Below are positions 33,977-42,690 of a stretch of DNA of 64,000 nt, piece after piece. Below the pieces are notes generated by a model. That model made no database searches and was not told the DNA's origin. It worked only from the letters and a program-made list of their open reading frames with translations. The stretch spans positions 2,790,001 through 2,854,000 of the forward strand of contig OZ250180.1 in assembly GCA_965238215.1 (NCBI GenBank), in the 5' to 3' direction. Source of the stretch: JAPULR01 sp965238215 (GTDB lineage: Bacteria > Chloroflexota > Dehalococcoidia > Lucifugimonadales > GCA-2712585). Made by a program: the position numbers and the translations under genes. Positions within the stretch are counted from its first letter, which is position 1. Every line of letters starts with the position of its first letter.

Positions 33977-35212
33977 CTAGAGTTCTCCCTTGACCACTCG
34001 GCCCGACTGCAGGACCACCTTCACGTTCTCCTGGTTCTGCAAGATGCTAATGTCCTGCAGCGGGTCTCCGTCCACCACAATCACGTCAGCCAGCTTCCCG
34101 GCCTCCAGGGTCCCCACCTCGTCGGAGATCCCCATAAGTTCCGCGTTGTTCCTGGTGGCGCAAATTAGGCTTTCCATAGCCCCTAGGACCTCCGCCTGCA
34201 GTTCCAGCGAGAGGGCCCTGCCTTCGACATAAGGCCCGGATACGTCGGAGCCGGAGCCTATCTTCAACCCCACGGACTTCGCAATCTCCAGGCTCTGCGA
34301 CCCCACGTCTCGCACTGCGTTTATCTTCTGGAGCATGGATTCCGGCGCGCCGTTCTGCCGCCCGTACCTGCTCGCGATCTCAAAGATGGCCGGCGTCGGC
34401 ACCAGGAAAACGTCGTTCTCCTTCATAAGGGACGCCGATTCTTCGTCCATGAAGTTCCCATGCTCTATGGAGCGAACCCCGGCCTGCACGCAGTTGATAA
34501 TCCCTTGGGGCACGTAAACGTGGGCGCACACATACTTCCGGACCGCCCGCGCCTCGTACACCGCCGCCGACAACTCTGCAACCGTATACTGCGGGTCCTC
34601 CACCGCGTCCGTGGGAGACGCCGCGCCGCCGCCGGCCATTATCTTTATCTGGTCCGCGCCTGTTCGCAGCTGCCACCGGGCGGCGAACCTCACCTGGTCT
34701 GCACCGTCGGCAATGGATGAGCCACACATAAGCGGATGCTCGTGGTGCTCGCTCCGCCGGTCGTGCCGGGGGCGATGGTCGCCGTGTCCCCCCGTCTGCG
34801 AAATAACCCCGTTACTCACGAACATCCGCGGCCCCGGTATAAGTCCCTGCCGCACCGATTCCTTGAAGCTCCAATCGCACCCGCCCGTGTCGCGGATGGT
34901 CGTGTATCCCTGCATCAGCGTATTCTCGATGTTTCGCGCCACCGAGTAGGCGAAAATCGCCCCCGGGTGCTTGTCCTCGTACTCGCTTATCTTCGCTTCC
35001 AAAAGGGCCATGTGGGCGTGAGCATCCATTAGGCCGGGCATAACCGTCCTGCCACCCACGTCCACCATCCTGGCGTCGCGTGGCACTCCCACCCGGTCAG
35101 CAGGCCCCACGTCCCGAATCCGTCCGCCGCTCACGACCAATGTCCCGCCCGGAATTGGGTCCCTGCCGGTGCAGTCCACGATGTTGGCGTTGCAAAGCGC
35201 AAAGGTTTCCAT
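33977..35212 (-). CDS. Imidazolonepropionase-like amidohydrolase (prolidase-type)
   Basis: 411 residues from ATG 35212. Amidohydrolase_1 fold: N-terminal sandwich, MDAHAHM (H-x-H), IKIMAGGGAAS (bridging Lys), AHVYVPQGI, SIEHGNFMDEE (metal His), and GSGSDVSG (catalytic Asp). The C-terminal LEAGKLADVIVVDGDPL is typical of the group that includes Xaa-Pro dipeptidases and organophosphate-type hydrolases (COG1228). No signal peptide. An upstream TTG adds four residues but has no RBS. First-transcribed upstream neighbour is the cupin gene. Confidence 0.86.
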   Translation of the reverse strand: METFALCNANIVDCTGRDPIPGGTLVVSGGRIRDVGPADRVGVPRDARMVDVGGRTVMPGLMDAHAHMALLEAKISEYEDKHPGAIFAYSVARNIENTLMQGYTTIRDTGGCDWSFKESVRQGLIPGPRMFVSNGVISQTGGHGDHRPRHDRRSEHHEHPLMCGSSIADGADQVRFAARWQLRTGADQIKIMAGGGAASPTDAVEDPQYTVAELSAAVYEARAVRKYVCAHVYVPQGIINCVQAGVRSIEHGNFMDEESASLMKENDVFLVPTPAIFEIASRYGRQNGAPESMLQKINAVRDVGSQSLEIAKSVGLKIGSGSDVSGPYVEGRALSLELQAEVLGAMESLICATRNNAELMGISDEVGTLEAGKLADVIVVDGDPLQDISILQNQENVKVVLQSGRVVKGEL

Positions 35213-35278
35213 GCTCACCCCCAAAAGATTCTGCTGGTCGGCGCGACTAGGAACGCCATCCCGTATTTCCGAACTTCC

Positions 35279-35848
35279 CTAAGTGTTCCGGGCGACCGCG
35301 TCCTCGTAGGAGCCGCTCTCCAGATCGAAAATATGCTCACGGGCACCGTCGCCGCCCATCAGCAGGGCCAAACAGACGGGCTGGTCTCCCTGGGCCCACT
35401 GGCGATGAACGTTCTTGGGCGGGTCGAACCAGGCCCGAACTTCACCCCTGTGCATGATCCCGTCCGACACCACCTTGAGTTCGGCGTGCCCCGGCTTATC
35501 GTCGTCGTCCCGACGTTCCCACACCGTGAACCTCTCCTCCCCGTCGATGACGCACTCTACGCCCCAACGGTAGTGGCTGTGGACCGGCGTAGGCTCGTCT
35601 GCGGGAAAATATGTGACGGAAAGCTGAAAGTCTCCCCCGGGCACACGGTGAAGCCACCGACCTGGCAAATCGTTGTTGCTCTCAGCTGGCACGCCCTGGA
35701 CGGTCAAGTCGCCGCCCTCCATTACCAGCTTTCTCAGGTTGGCCCCTATGGCGCCAAGGGCCTCCGGCCCGGTGCCGTCGCGCTGGATAGTCTCATTAAC
35801 GAAGCCTACAAAATTCTCAACCGAATACGTAACTGCTTCAGTACCCAT
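35279..35848 (-). CDS. Cupin-fold protein, thiol-dioxygenase-like
   Basis: 189 residues. Cupin motif 1 is seen in TPVHSHYRWGVECVIDGEERF (His, His, Glu spread over it) and the second His in KNVHRQWA, an arrangement as in cysteine or 3-mercaptopropionate dioxygenases (three-His iron site). The total length also fits. It would oxidise a small thiol or simply bind a metal; the family call is tentative. Located between two amidohydrolase genes on the same strand, with AGGAGG about 11 bases before the ATG. Confidence 0.7.
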   Translation of the reverse strand: MGTEAVTYSVENFVGFVNETIQRDGTGPEALGAIGANLRKLVMEGGDLTVQGVPAESNNDLPGRWLHRVPGGDFQLSVTYFPADEPTPVHSHYRWGVECVIDGEERFTVWERRDDDDKPGHAELKVVSDGIMHRGEVRAWFDPPKNVHRQWAQGDQPVCLALLMGGDGAREHIFDLESGSYEDAVARNT

Positions 35849-35935
35849 TACCGCTGATGCCTCCTATTTTGTTCTTACCCTATCTTGCCTAAAACGAGCG
35901 CTGCATTCGCGCCCTCAAAAGTACGCGATACCCCC

Positions 35936-37474
35936 TCACGCCGCCTGGTTGTATCGATAGTGAGGCGCTGCCTGTCCTCGATGCCACTGACCGTAGAACT
36001 TCTGCACGTGGGGCAGAAGTTCCTGCGAGGTCTCAATACGTTCCAATTCCGCCGCGCTGAGTTCCCTGGACAAAAAGTCCTTCAACGCTCGCCATACCTC
36101 GCTCTTGTTCACCCTCGTCATCACGCGGCCCCGCATCAGGACCTCCCCGTCCACAATCACTGTGTTCACGTCCAGGCCTCGGCCTCGATACAGGAGCGCA
36201 TCTACCACGTTGACGCCGGAGTCCAGGTAAGGCTCGTTGATGTGGTCCATGTCTACTAACACCACGTCGGCGCGCTGGCCCGGCTCCAGCGTCCCCACCT
36301 GATCACCGAAGAACGTAGCCCTTGCGCCGTTGACCGTGGCCATGCGAAGAACCTGATGGGACGTAGGAGCGGGACTGTAGACCCCCGGCTCCCGGTGAAT
36401 CTTATGGACCAGCCGCATCTCCTGAATCATGTCACTGTCGTCGTTGATGCCCGCCTCATCTATCCCCAGTGCCACGCCCACCCCGTGGGCAAGCATGGGA
36501 TTCAGCGGCGCAACCCCGCTCTTTAGCCGCAGGTTCGAACTGGCGTTGTGGCACACCATGGTGGACGTCTCCGCCATGGTCCGGATGTCCGATTCCGTGA
36601 GCCAGACCCCATGAGCGCAGGAAACCTCCGGCCCCGTGAACCCCAGGTCTCGCAGGTGAGCCAACGGTGTCTTCCCCCAGGTTCGGAAACCGTACAACTT
36701 CTGGTAGAAGCTCTCCTGGAGATGAATGTGAATGCCCGTGCCGTGCCGTGCCGCCGCCTCTTTCACCGTCTCCAGGAATGGATCGGAGCACCACTGCACG
36801 TTGCCCGGACTTAGGAATACCCGAATCCGGGGGTCTTCTCCAAAGTCCCGGCTCAGGTCCTCAAAAAGTCCGACGTACTCCTCAGTGGACATCTGAGACT
36901 CCACGAGACGTTGGCTAATCCGTGCGGCCAGGTCCGAAGGCAGCGTGGCCAGGAATCGTTCGTCATCCTCATACGCCACCCGGTTCTGGTCTCGGTGTGA
37001 GAAGGAGAAGGCCACCCGCATACCGGCGTCCTGGTAAGCCTGCATCACGTGAGCGCCGGAATCGTGAAAGTCGCCGCCCTCCGTCTTGCGCCAGGTGGCA
37101 TGGTTGTGCATCACCGTTGTGATGCCGGCCTCTATCATCTGAATAGCGCAGTAGAGGGTGTCCAGATAGTTGTCCACGTCCCGGTTCATGGTGCGGACCA
37201 CAATCCAAGGCTCCAGGGCCAGATCCGGGCTGCCCAGCTGGAAGGGCGTCAACCCCACGTGGTGGTGGGCGTTCACCAGTCCCGGCATAGCCAACTGCGT
37301 ACCGTCTCCCACCACCTCGTCGGGCGAATATCGCCCATTCAGGTCTTGGAAGCTGCCCACCTCCACGATGGCGCCGTCCTCCTGGTAGACGGCCCCGTCG
37401 TCGATGACCTCGCTCGCGTTATCGTCGATTACCCGCGTTATGACGTGCTTGCCCCTGATGATGGAGGAGGCCAT
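35936..37474 (-). CDS. Trz/Atz-type amidohydrolase
   Basis: 512 residues from ATG 37474 (AAGGAGA upstream); a longer frame exists but runs towards the RNase P RNA. Metal residues: VNAHHHVGL (H-x-H), HIHLQES, SCAHGVWLTESD, ALGIDEAGINDD (Asp). The C-terminal sandwich GTLEPGQRADVVLVDMDH is present. Longer than the relative at 17389 because of insertions around VIVRTMNRDVDNYLD and in the C-terminal 80 residues. Likely a cytosolic deaminase or chlorohydrolase-like enzyme of unknown substrate. Confidence 0.85.
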   Translation of the reverse strand: MASSIIRGKHVITRVIDDNASEVIDDGAVYQEDGAIVEVGSFQDLNGRYSPDEVVGDGTQLAMPGLVNAHHHVGLTPFQLGSPDLALEPWIVVRTMNRDVDNYLDTLYCAIQMIEAGITTVMHNHATWRKTEGGDFHDSGAHVMQAYQDAGMRVAFSFSHRDQNRVAYEDDERFLATLPSDLAARISQRLVESQMSTEEYVGLFEDLSRDFGEDPRIRVFLSPGNVQWCSDPFLETVKEAAARHGTGIHIHLQESFYQKLYGFRTWGKTPLAHLRDLGFTGPEVSCAHGVWLTESDIRTMAETSTMVCHNASSNLRLKSGVAPLNPMLAHGVGVALGIDEAGINDDSDMIQEMRLVHKIHREPGVYSPAPTSHQVLRMATVNGARATFFGDQVGTLEPGQRADVVLVDMDHINEPYLDSGVNVVDALLYRGRGLDVNTVIVDGEVLMRGRVMTRVNKSEVWRALKDFLSRELSAAELERIETSQELLPHVQKFYGQWHRGQAAPHYRYNQAA

Positions 37475-37560
37475 GTTTCTCCTTAGCGATGCAGGATGTG
37501 CAGCCCAGTATAGCAAGGGAAGCGACGCAGCGTAAGCAGGGAAATTTGGAATGCGGAAGG

Positions 37561-37955
37561 GCGGAGGGCCTGTAAGCCGGGTTCTGTGTCCCAAAGGGAT
37601 GGCGACCATCTATCTAGCTCTTCCGACCCATCAGGGTCGGAATCACCGGCTGACCGGTGACGACGTTGCCGTCGGAGTCAAGCGGCCTACCCGGGGAAGG
37701 GCCGGACGCCCATAGTCCCCCTATTTGGCCTTGCTCCGGGTGGGGTTTGACCGCCGCCGCGTTACCGCGGTTCGGCCGTGAGCTCTTACCTCACGATTTC
37801 AACCTTATCCCACGGGGTGGGACGGTGTGTTTCTGTGTCACTTTCCGTGTCCGCCGCCCGGTTGGACGGCGAACCCTGGGCGTTACCCAGCACCCTGCCC
37901 GGTGGAGCCCGGACTTTCCTCTCCGCCGAAGCGCAGCGGCCGCCCAGCCCTCCAA
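37561..37955 (-). ncRNA. rnpB: RNase P RNA (bacterial class A)
   Basis: On the minus strand the conserved 5' P4 strand GAGGAAAGTCCGGGCTCC lies at 37904-37921, GGAGCAAGGCC in the middle (about 37727-37742), and the 3' conserved CAGAACCCGGCTTACAGGC at 37569-37587. Helix P1 pairs GGAGGGC (37947-37953) with GCCCTCC (37563-37569), fixing the ends near 37955 and 37561, about 395 nt. Order and spacing fit type A RNA. Apparent reading frames across the region are spurious. This RNA processes tRNA 5' ends. Confidence 0.96.
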
Positions 37956-38142
37956 CTCTTCCACCGCCAATGTACCACGTCTGGCCGCCCAATCTCCAGC
38001 GACACGAGTGAACTTCGCTACTTGAACGCAGCCGTCCATTGAGAAGTCTTACGCAGTCGGGTGAGAAAGAGGGAAACGCAAGGAGTTGAAGGGAAGTGGC
38101 ATCGGCAAAAAGCCGCGCGCGTCAAACGTTGGTTGAGAAAAA

Positions 38143-38844
38143 TTATCCGGAGTAGAGGATGCTGCCGCAGCTGCCGCACTGCACCGGCTCAGTCCCGGAG
38201 CGGGCCCGCTGGACCGAGTGAGTGGGCAGCGTCACCCCGCAGGCCCGGCACAACCCCCGCTCCACAAGCACCACCGCCCGCCCCGCCCGCGAGCGCCTCA
38301 CCCGCTCGTACACCTCCAGGGCCCGGTCGTCCAGCCCTTTCGCGATCTGTCGACGATGCTGTTCCAGACCACCGATGCGTGCGCTCAGCCTGCGTCTTTC
38401 CAGCTCCATCCCGTGCTGGTTCTCGGACCAGGCTTCCTCCTCCCGAAGCAGCGCCTCCTCTCCCTGGGACACCCGCTGCTCCGTCTCCTCCAAGCTCATC
38501 AAGTTCTCCAGGGCCTCCTCGTCAATCTCCTGCAAGTTCTTCTTCACGTTGACCAATTCCTTGCTCAGGTCCTGAAGCTCCCTCGGGCTCCCCACCGCGC
38601 CGCCGTAGAGCTTGGCCTCCACGGATGCGATCTTGTCCCTCGCCGATTTGGAAGTCAGGTCCTGGATGCGCTGCCGCCTGTCCAGGTCCAAAATCCGGCG
38701 TCGCAGCTCCTCAAGGGCCTTTTCTCGGCATTTCAAGTCATCCCGGTCTCCCAGACTTCTCTCAATGTCCGCGACCCGCCCTTGGGCCTCGTTCAATTGA
38801 AGGTCAAGATTCTGCAAGTCGAACAATATCCTGGATACGGCCAT
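38143..38844 (-). CDS. Coiled-coil zinc-ribbon protein (C4-type, COG1579-like)
   Basis: 233 residues from ATG 38844. Residues about 1-180 form a long antiparallel coiled coil (Leu/Glu/Arg heptads, e.g. LQNLDLQLNEAQGRVADIE). The C-terminus is a zinc ribbon with two CxxC knuckles (LCRACGV and QCGSCGS). Such proteins are widespread in bacteria with unclear function, proposed to bind nucleic acids or take part in membrane or division processes. Divergent from cysS with about 145 bases between. Next to rnpB, in a stable housekeeping neighbourhood. Confidence 0.88.
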   Translation of the reverse strand: MAVSRILFDLQNLDLQLNEAQGRVADIERSLGDRDDLKCREKALEELRRRILDLDRRQRIQDLTSKSARDKIASVEAKLYGGAVGSPRELQDLSKELVNVKKNLQEIDEEALENLMSLEETEQRVSQGEEALLREEEAWSENQHGMELERRRLSARIGGLEQHRRQIAKGLDDRALEVYERVRRSRAGRAVVLVERGLCRACGVTLPTHSVQRARSGTEPVQCGSCGSILYSG

Positions 38845-38990
38845 ATTCCCCCACTCCCCCAGTCTAGTCGGATTGTAGGTATCGCTGAAACTGGTGTCAA
38901 CGCCGCCTTTCCCGTTCAACCCACCCCCACCACGTGGGCAGCAGTGCGGTGAAAGTGTTACAATTCCAGCGTATCGCAAGGGGGATTCCG

Positions 38991-41186
38991 TTGCTTCGCA
39001 TATACAACACCCTCAACAAGCGGGTGGAAACCATATCCACCGTCGAGCCGGGCCTGGCCCGCATCTACACTTGCGGCCCCACCGTTTACCGCTACGCCCA
39101 CGTGGGCAACCTGCGCTCCTACCTCATGGCCGACTGGATAAGGCGTGCCCTTACCGAACGGGGCACTAAGGTCCTCCACGTCAAGAACATCACCGACGTG
39201 GGACACATGCGGCAGGAGCAGTTGGAGAGGGGCGGCGACAAGGTGATTCTCGCCGCCCTTGCCGAGGGAAAGACTCCCCGGCAGATTGCCGACTTCTACA
39301 CCGAAGCCTTCCACGCCGACGAAGCCAAGATGAACATCCTTCCCGCCGACGAATTTCCCCGCGCCACGGACCACGTGCCGGAGATGCTGGACGTCATCCG
39401 GCGGCTGGTCGAGAACGGCTACGCCTACGAAGCTCAGGGCAACGTCTACTTCGACGTCGCCAGGTACGAACCCTACGGTCAACTCTCCGGCAATCTGGGT
39501 CACGATCTCATGGAAGGCGTTCGCGTGGAGGTAGACCCCCTGAAGCGCGACCCGAGGGACTTTACCCTCTGGAAGGCCGCCGAGCCGGGACGGGACGTGA
39601 AGTGGGACTCGCCTTGGGGCGAAGGCTTTCCAGGCTGGCACATCGAATGCTCAGCCATGTCCACCCGCTATCTGGGCAGAGAGCAGGACGTGCACACCGG
39701 CGGCGTGGACAACATCTTCCCCCATCACGAGGGGGAGATTGCCCAGAGCGAAGCCGCCTTCGGCTCCCGCTACGTCCGCCACTGGGTCCACGGCCAGCAC
39801 CTTTTGGCCGACGGGGTGAAGATGGCCAAGTCCGCCGGCAACGAGTTCATCCTTGCCGACCTGGAACGCCGGGGCTTCGAACCCCTGGCCTTCCGCTACC
39901 TCTGCCTAACCGTCAAGTATAGGCGGCGGCTGAATTTCACCTTCTCCGCGCTAAAGGCCGCCCAGAGGGGACTCATCCGACTCCGGGACAGGGTCTGGAC
40001 CTGGCAGCGCGCCGACTCCCAAGCCAACGGTTCGCCCGGCTCCGAGGGCCAACGCTGGCTGCGCGAATTCTGGGACGCCGCGGAGGACGACCTCAACATG
40101 CCCCGCGCCCTATCCGTGGCCTGGGGCATGGCCCAGTCTGACCTGCCCCACCGGCGCAAGCTGGAACTGCTCCTGGAGATGGACCGGATTCTCGGTCTAG
40201 ATCTGGCCCAGGTCCCCCACTCTTACACCCTTCCCCAGGAGACCCTGAACACCATCATGGACCGGGAGAGCTATCGCACCCGCCTCAGCTACGAGCGTTC
40301 CGACCGAATTCGCGCCCACCTCGGCGAGCAAGGCTACCAGGTACGGGACACCCGACAGGGCCCCTTGGCACGCCCCAAGACCTCCTTCGAGCTGGTGGAA
40401 GAGCGTTGGCCCTCGGTTTCATCGCCCAGGGAGGCGCCTTCCTACGTGAATTCCCCCTCCACCAGGGATTTCTCCGTGGTCATCTCCGCCAGCGACTATC
40501 TGGACGACGTGAAACGCTGTGTCAACAGCGTTCTGCACTGGAGCGCTAACGTAGACGCCGAGGCCATAGTCGTGGACAACGGCTCCACCGACGGCACGGC
40601 CGAATGGCTGGAAGAAGCCCAGCATCACCACAAACGCGTGAGCGTCCTCCACTGCGACCACCAGCTGGGAGAGGCCCAGGCTAAGAATATCGGCTTGGCT
40701 CTTAGCCGGGGCCGCGTCGTCGTGATGATGGACACCTCCGTAGAAGCGGTGGGCGATTTTCTTCCTCAGATTGGCCAGAGCCTGCAGGATGCACGCGTGG
40801 GCGTCACGGGGCCGTGGGGAATCGTCTCCGAGAATCTGCACCACTTCCACGAAGAGGTAGCCAAAGGCGACGCCGACGCCATGCAGGGCTACTGCTTCGC
40901 CTTCCGACGGGAACTGCTGCGGGAGGTGGGCCTCCTCCGGGAGTGCTTCCGCTTCTACCGTAACCTGGACCTGGACTTCAGCTTCCAGTTCCGCAACCTG
41001 GGATACCGGATTCTGGCCAACGGAGACCTGCCCCTCCTGCGCCATGAGCATCGCCAGTGGGCCAGCCTGGGCGAGGAGGAGCGAGACCAGTTGAGCCTCA
41101 GGAACTTCCGCCACTTCTTCAAGAGGTGGGGCAACCGGAAGGATTTGTTAATTTCCAACACTGGAAGGCAGCCGACCACAAACTGA
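38991..41186 (+). CDS. cysS: Cysteinyl-tRNA synthetase fused to a family-2 glycosyltransferase domain
   Basis: 731 residues from TTG 38991 (AAGGGGG 5 bases upstream). Residues 1 to about 475 are a complete CysRS: TCGPTVYRYAHVGN (zinc Cys28 and HIGH-like HVGN), HIECSAM (zinc Cys220), NIFPHHEGE (zinc His/Glu), KMAKS (277-281) and the helical anticodon-binding region. The frame then continues without a stop through a short linker into a GT-A glycosyltransferase domain (about 493-731): FSVVISASDYLDDVKRCVNS, IVVDNGSTDGTAEWL, LSRGRVVVMMDTSVEA, LREVGLLRECFRFY. Usual CysRS length is about 460-500. Possible extended -10 TACAAT near 38959. An XRE regulator follows after 9 bases. Confidence 0.9.
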   Translation: MLRIYNTLNKRVETISTVEPGLARIYTCGPTVYRYAHVGNLRSYLMADWIRRALTERGTKVLHVKNITDVGHMRQEQLERGGDKVILAALAEGKTPRQIADFYTEAFHADEAKMNILPADEFPRATDHVPEMLDVIRRLVENGYAYEAQGNVYFDVARYEPYGQLSGNLGHDLMEGVRVEVDPLKRDPRDFTLWKAAEPGRDVKWDSPWGEGFPGWHIECSAMSTRYLGREQDVHTGGVDNIFPHHEGEIAQSEAAFGSRYVRHWVHGQHLLADGVKMAKSAGNEFILADLERRGFEPLAFRYLCLTVKYRRRLNFTFSALKAAQRGLIRLRDRVWTWQRADSQANGSPGSEGQRWLREFWDAAEDDLNMPRALSVAWGMAQSDLPHRRKLELLLEMDRILGLDLAQVPHSYTLPQETLNTIMDRESYRTRLSYERSDRIRAHLGEQGYQVRDTRQGPLARPKTSFELVEERWPSVSSPREAPSYVNSPSTRDFSVVISASDYLDDVKRCVNSVLHWSANVDAEAIVVDNGSTDGTAEWLEEAQHHHKRVSVLHCDHQLGEAQAKNIGLALSRGRVVVMMDTSVEAVGDFLPQIGQSLQDARVGVTGPWGIVSENLHHFHEEVAKGDADAMQGYCFAFRRELLREVGLLRECFRFYRNLDLDFSFQFRNLGYRILANGDLPLLRHEHRQWASLGEEERDQLSLRNFRHFFKRWGNRKDLLISNTGRQPTTN

Positions 41187-41195
41187 GGTCCATAA

Positions 41196-41459
41196 ATGTG
41201 TGACGAGGGGAAAAACAAAGCAGCGTGGGACAAGCAGCGGGTGAGGGCCTTGCGAAAGCACCTCTCACTGACCCAGGACCAGATGGCCAGGGAGTTGGGC
41301 ACCCGCCAGCAGACCATCAGCGAATGGGAACGTGGCCTATACAGGCCCCGGGGCGCCTCCAAAACAGTCCTGAGCATCGTGGCGGAGCGGGCTGGCTTCC
41401 GATATAACGCCTCCCCAGAAATCTCCCCCGACGCGAACGAAGGCGGCAAGGCCGAGTAA
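41196..41459 (+). CDS. XRE-family helix-turn-helix regulator
   Basis: 87 residues. HTH_3 domain: RALRKHLSLTQDQMARELG and TRQQTISEWERGLYRPR, with the classic recognition-helix QQTISEWE. A short tail follows. It begins 9 bases after the CysRS fusion stop and is probably translated from the same mRNA. Its target is unknown. An IS element inserted 19 bases after its stop. Confidence 0.85.
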   Translation: MCDEGKNKAAWDKQRVRALRKHLSLTQDQMARELGTRQQTISEWERGLYRPRGASKTVLSIVAERAGFRYNASPEISPDANEGGKAE

Positions 41460-41478
41460 CTCCGCCGCCGAGCGCTAG

Positions 41479-42690
41479 GGAACCTCTGAACAACGTGATA
41501 CTGGTTGCATATAATAGTCCGTGGGGGTTGTCGGAGACGTTGGAGCCTCAATGGGGTTCTTGCCGTGTACACAGGGAAGCGCTGGTGGCCCCAAGTCACC
41601 TCAGCCGGGGCGTGGTAGTGACCACGCCTCTTCCGTTGGGCCCACGTAGGCCCCATGAAGCCACCAGGTAACGCTCCGCCGTTATCAGGTTGGTCAGTCC
41701 CAACAGCAACGCCAGCCGTTGCGTGTTCTTGGCCAATCCCCGGTAGCGAACCTTGGCGTACCCGAAGCGTCGCTTCACCCACAGGAACGGATGCTCCACC
41801 TTGGCCCTGATAGACGCCTTCCGCCTCTCCTCTACCGCTGCTTCACTCCCACGCTCCAGTTGCCGCCGTCTCCCAGGCCTCATGGCCACCCGCCACTCCA
41901 CGTCCAACCCCCTATTCTCATCCCGCTTGGCCACTCCCTGGTATCCCGCATCTCCCCACACCCGCTTCTCCCCTCCGTGCAACAGCCTGTGCGCCTCCGT
42001 CACGTCATGCACGTTGGCGGATGTCGTACTCATGCTATGCACCACTCCCGTCTCTGAGTCCACCCCGACGTGCACTTTCATACCGAAATGCCACTCATTT
42101 CCCTTCTTCGTCTGACGCATCTGTGGGTCTCGCTCACAAGCGCCATTCTTCGTTGACGACGGCGCCTCTATGATGCTGGCGTCCACTATCGTCCCCTCCC
42201 GCAGTCTCAGCCCCTGGGTTGCCAGGTGGGCGGTTTATCTCCTCCATCAGGCCCTCTCCCAACCGGCGATCTTCCAGCAGATGTCGGAAGTTCAGTATCG
42301 TTGTCTCGTCCGGCAACGGGCCTGAGAGCCTCAGTCCCACGAACCGTCTCACCGACTCCGCCTCGTAGAGCAGGTCCTCCATGCCGGGGTCGCTGAGATT
42401 GTAGAACAGCTGCACACAGTGTATCCGCAGCATCGCCGACAGCTCGTAGGGCCGACGGCCCCTGCCCGCCTTGGGATAGTACGGGCGTATCCGCTCTTCC
42501 AGCAGACCCCACGGGATCAGGCCATCCATCCGCTCAAGGAATATCTCCCGTCGGGTCTTACGCTTCTTGCTCTCGTACTCCAAGTCTCCAAAGGTCGGCT
42601 GGTGCATCGTGGCTTCACCCCAAGCGTCTCCTGTTCTCTGTTTAGCATTCTACTATGCCATGGACCAGTGGGGCTTGTTCAGAGTGTTCC
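41479..42690. mobile_element. IS5-family insertion sequence (IS5 group)
   Basis: About 1.21 kb with terminal inverted repeats: left GGAACCTCTGAACAA (41479-41493), right TTGTTCAGAGTGTTCC (42675-42690), which as reverse complement shares CTCTGAACAA. Both sides are flanked by CTAG (41475-41478 and 42690-42693, overlapping the IS edge by one base), matching the YTAR-type target duplication of the IS5 group. It carries one transposase gene broken by a frameshift. Insertion lies between the XRE gene and the 3' end of the amidase gene. Confidence 0.88.
41596..42607 (-). pseudogene. IS5-type transposase, frameshifted
   Basis: Begins at ATG 42607 with the IS5 N-terminus (TFGDLEYESKKRKTRREIFLER, split by family wording), DDE Asp in IVDASIIEAPSS, KKGNEWHFGMKVHVGVD, WGDAGYQG and the final Glu in RAKVEHPFLWVKRRFGY. 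After EINR (about 42230) the frame shifts by one base: an extra C in CGCCCACC, where CGCCACC would restore HLATQGLRLREGTIVDAS. The reading frame therefore splits into an N-terminal part (42607 to about 42134) and a C-terminal part (42186 to 41596). All DDE residues lie in the second part. Probably inactive unless frameshifting rescues it. Confidence 0.85.

Noticed and set aside
37657..38042. Several overlapping short open frames
   Set aside because: They lie over or beside the RNase P RNA and have no RBS or conserved pattern.
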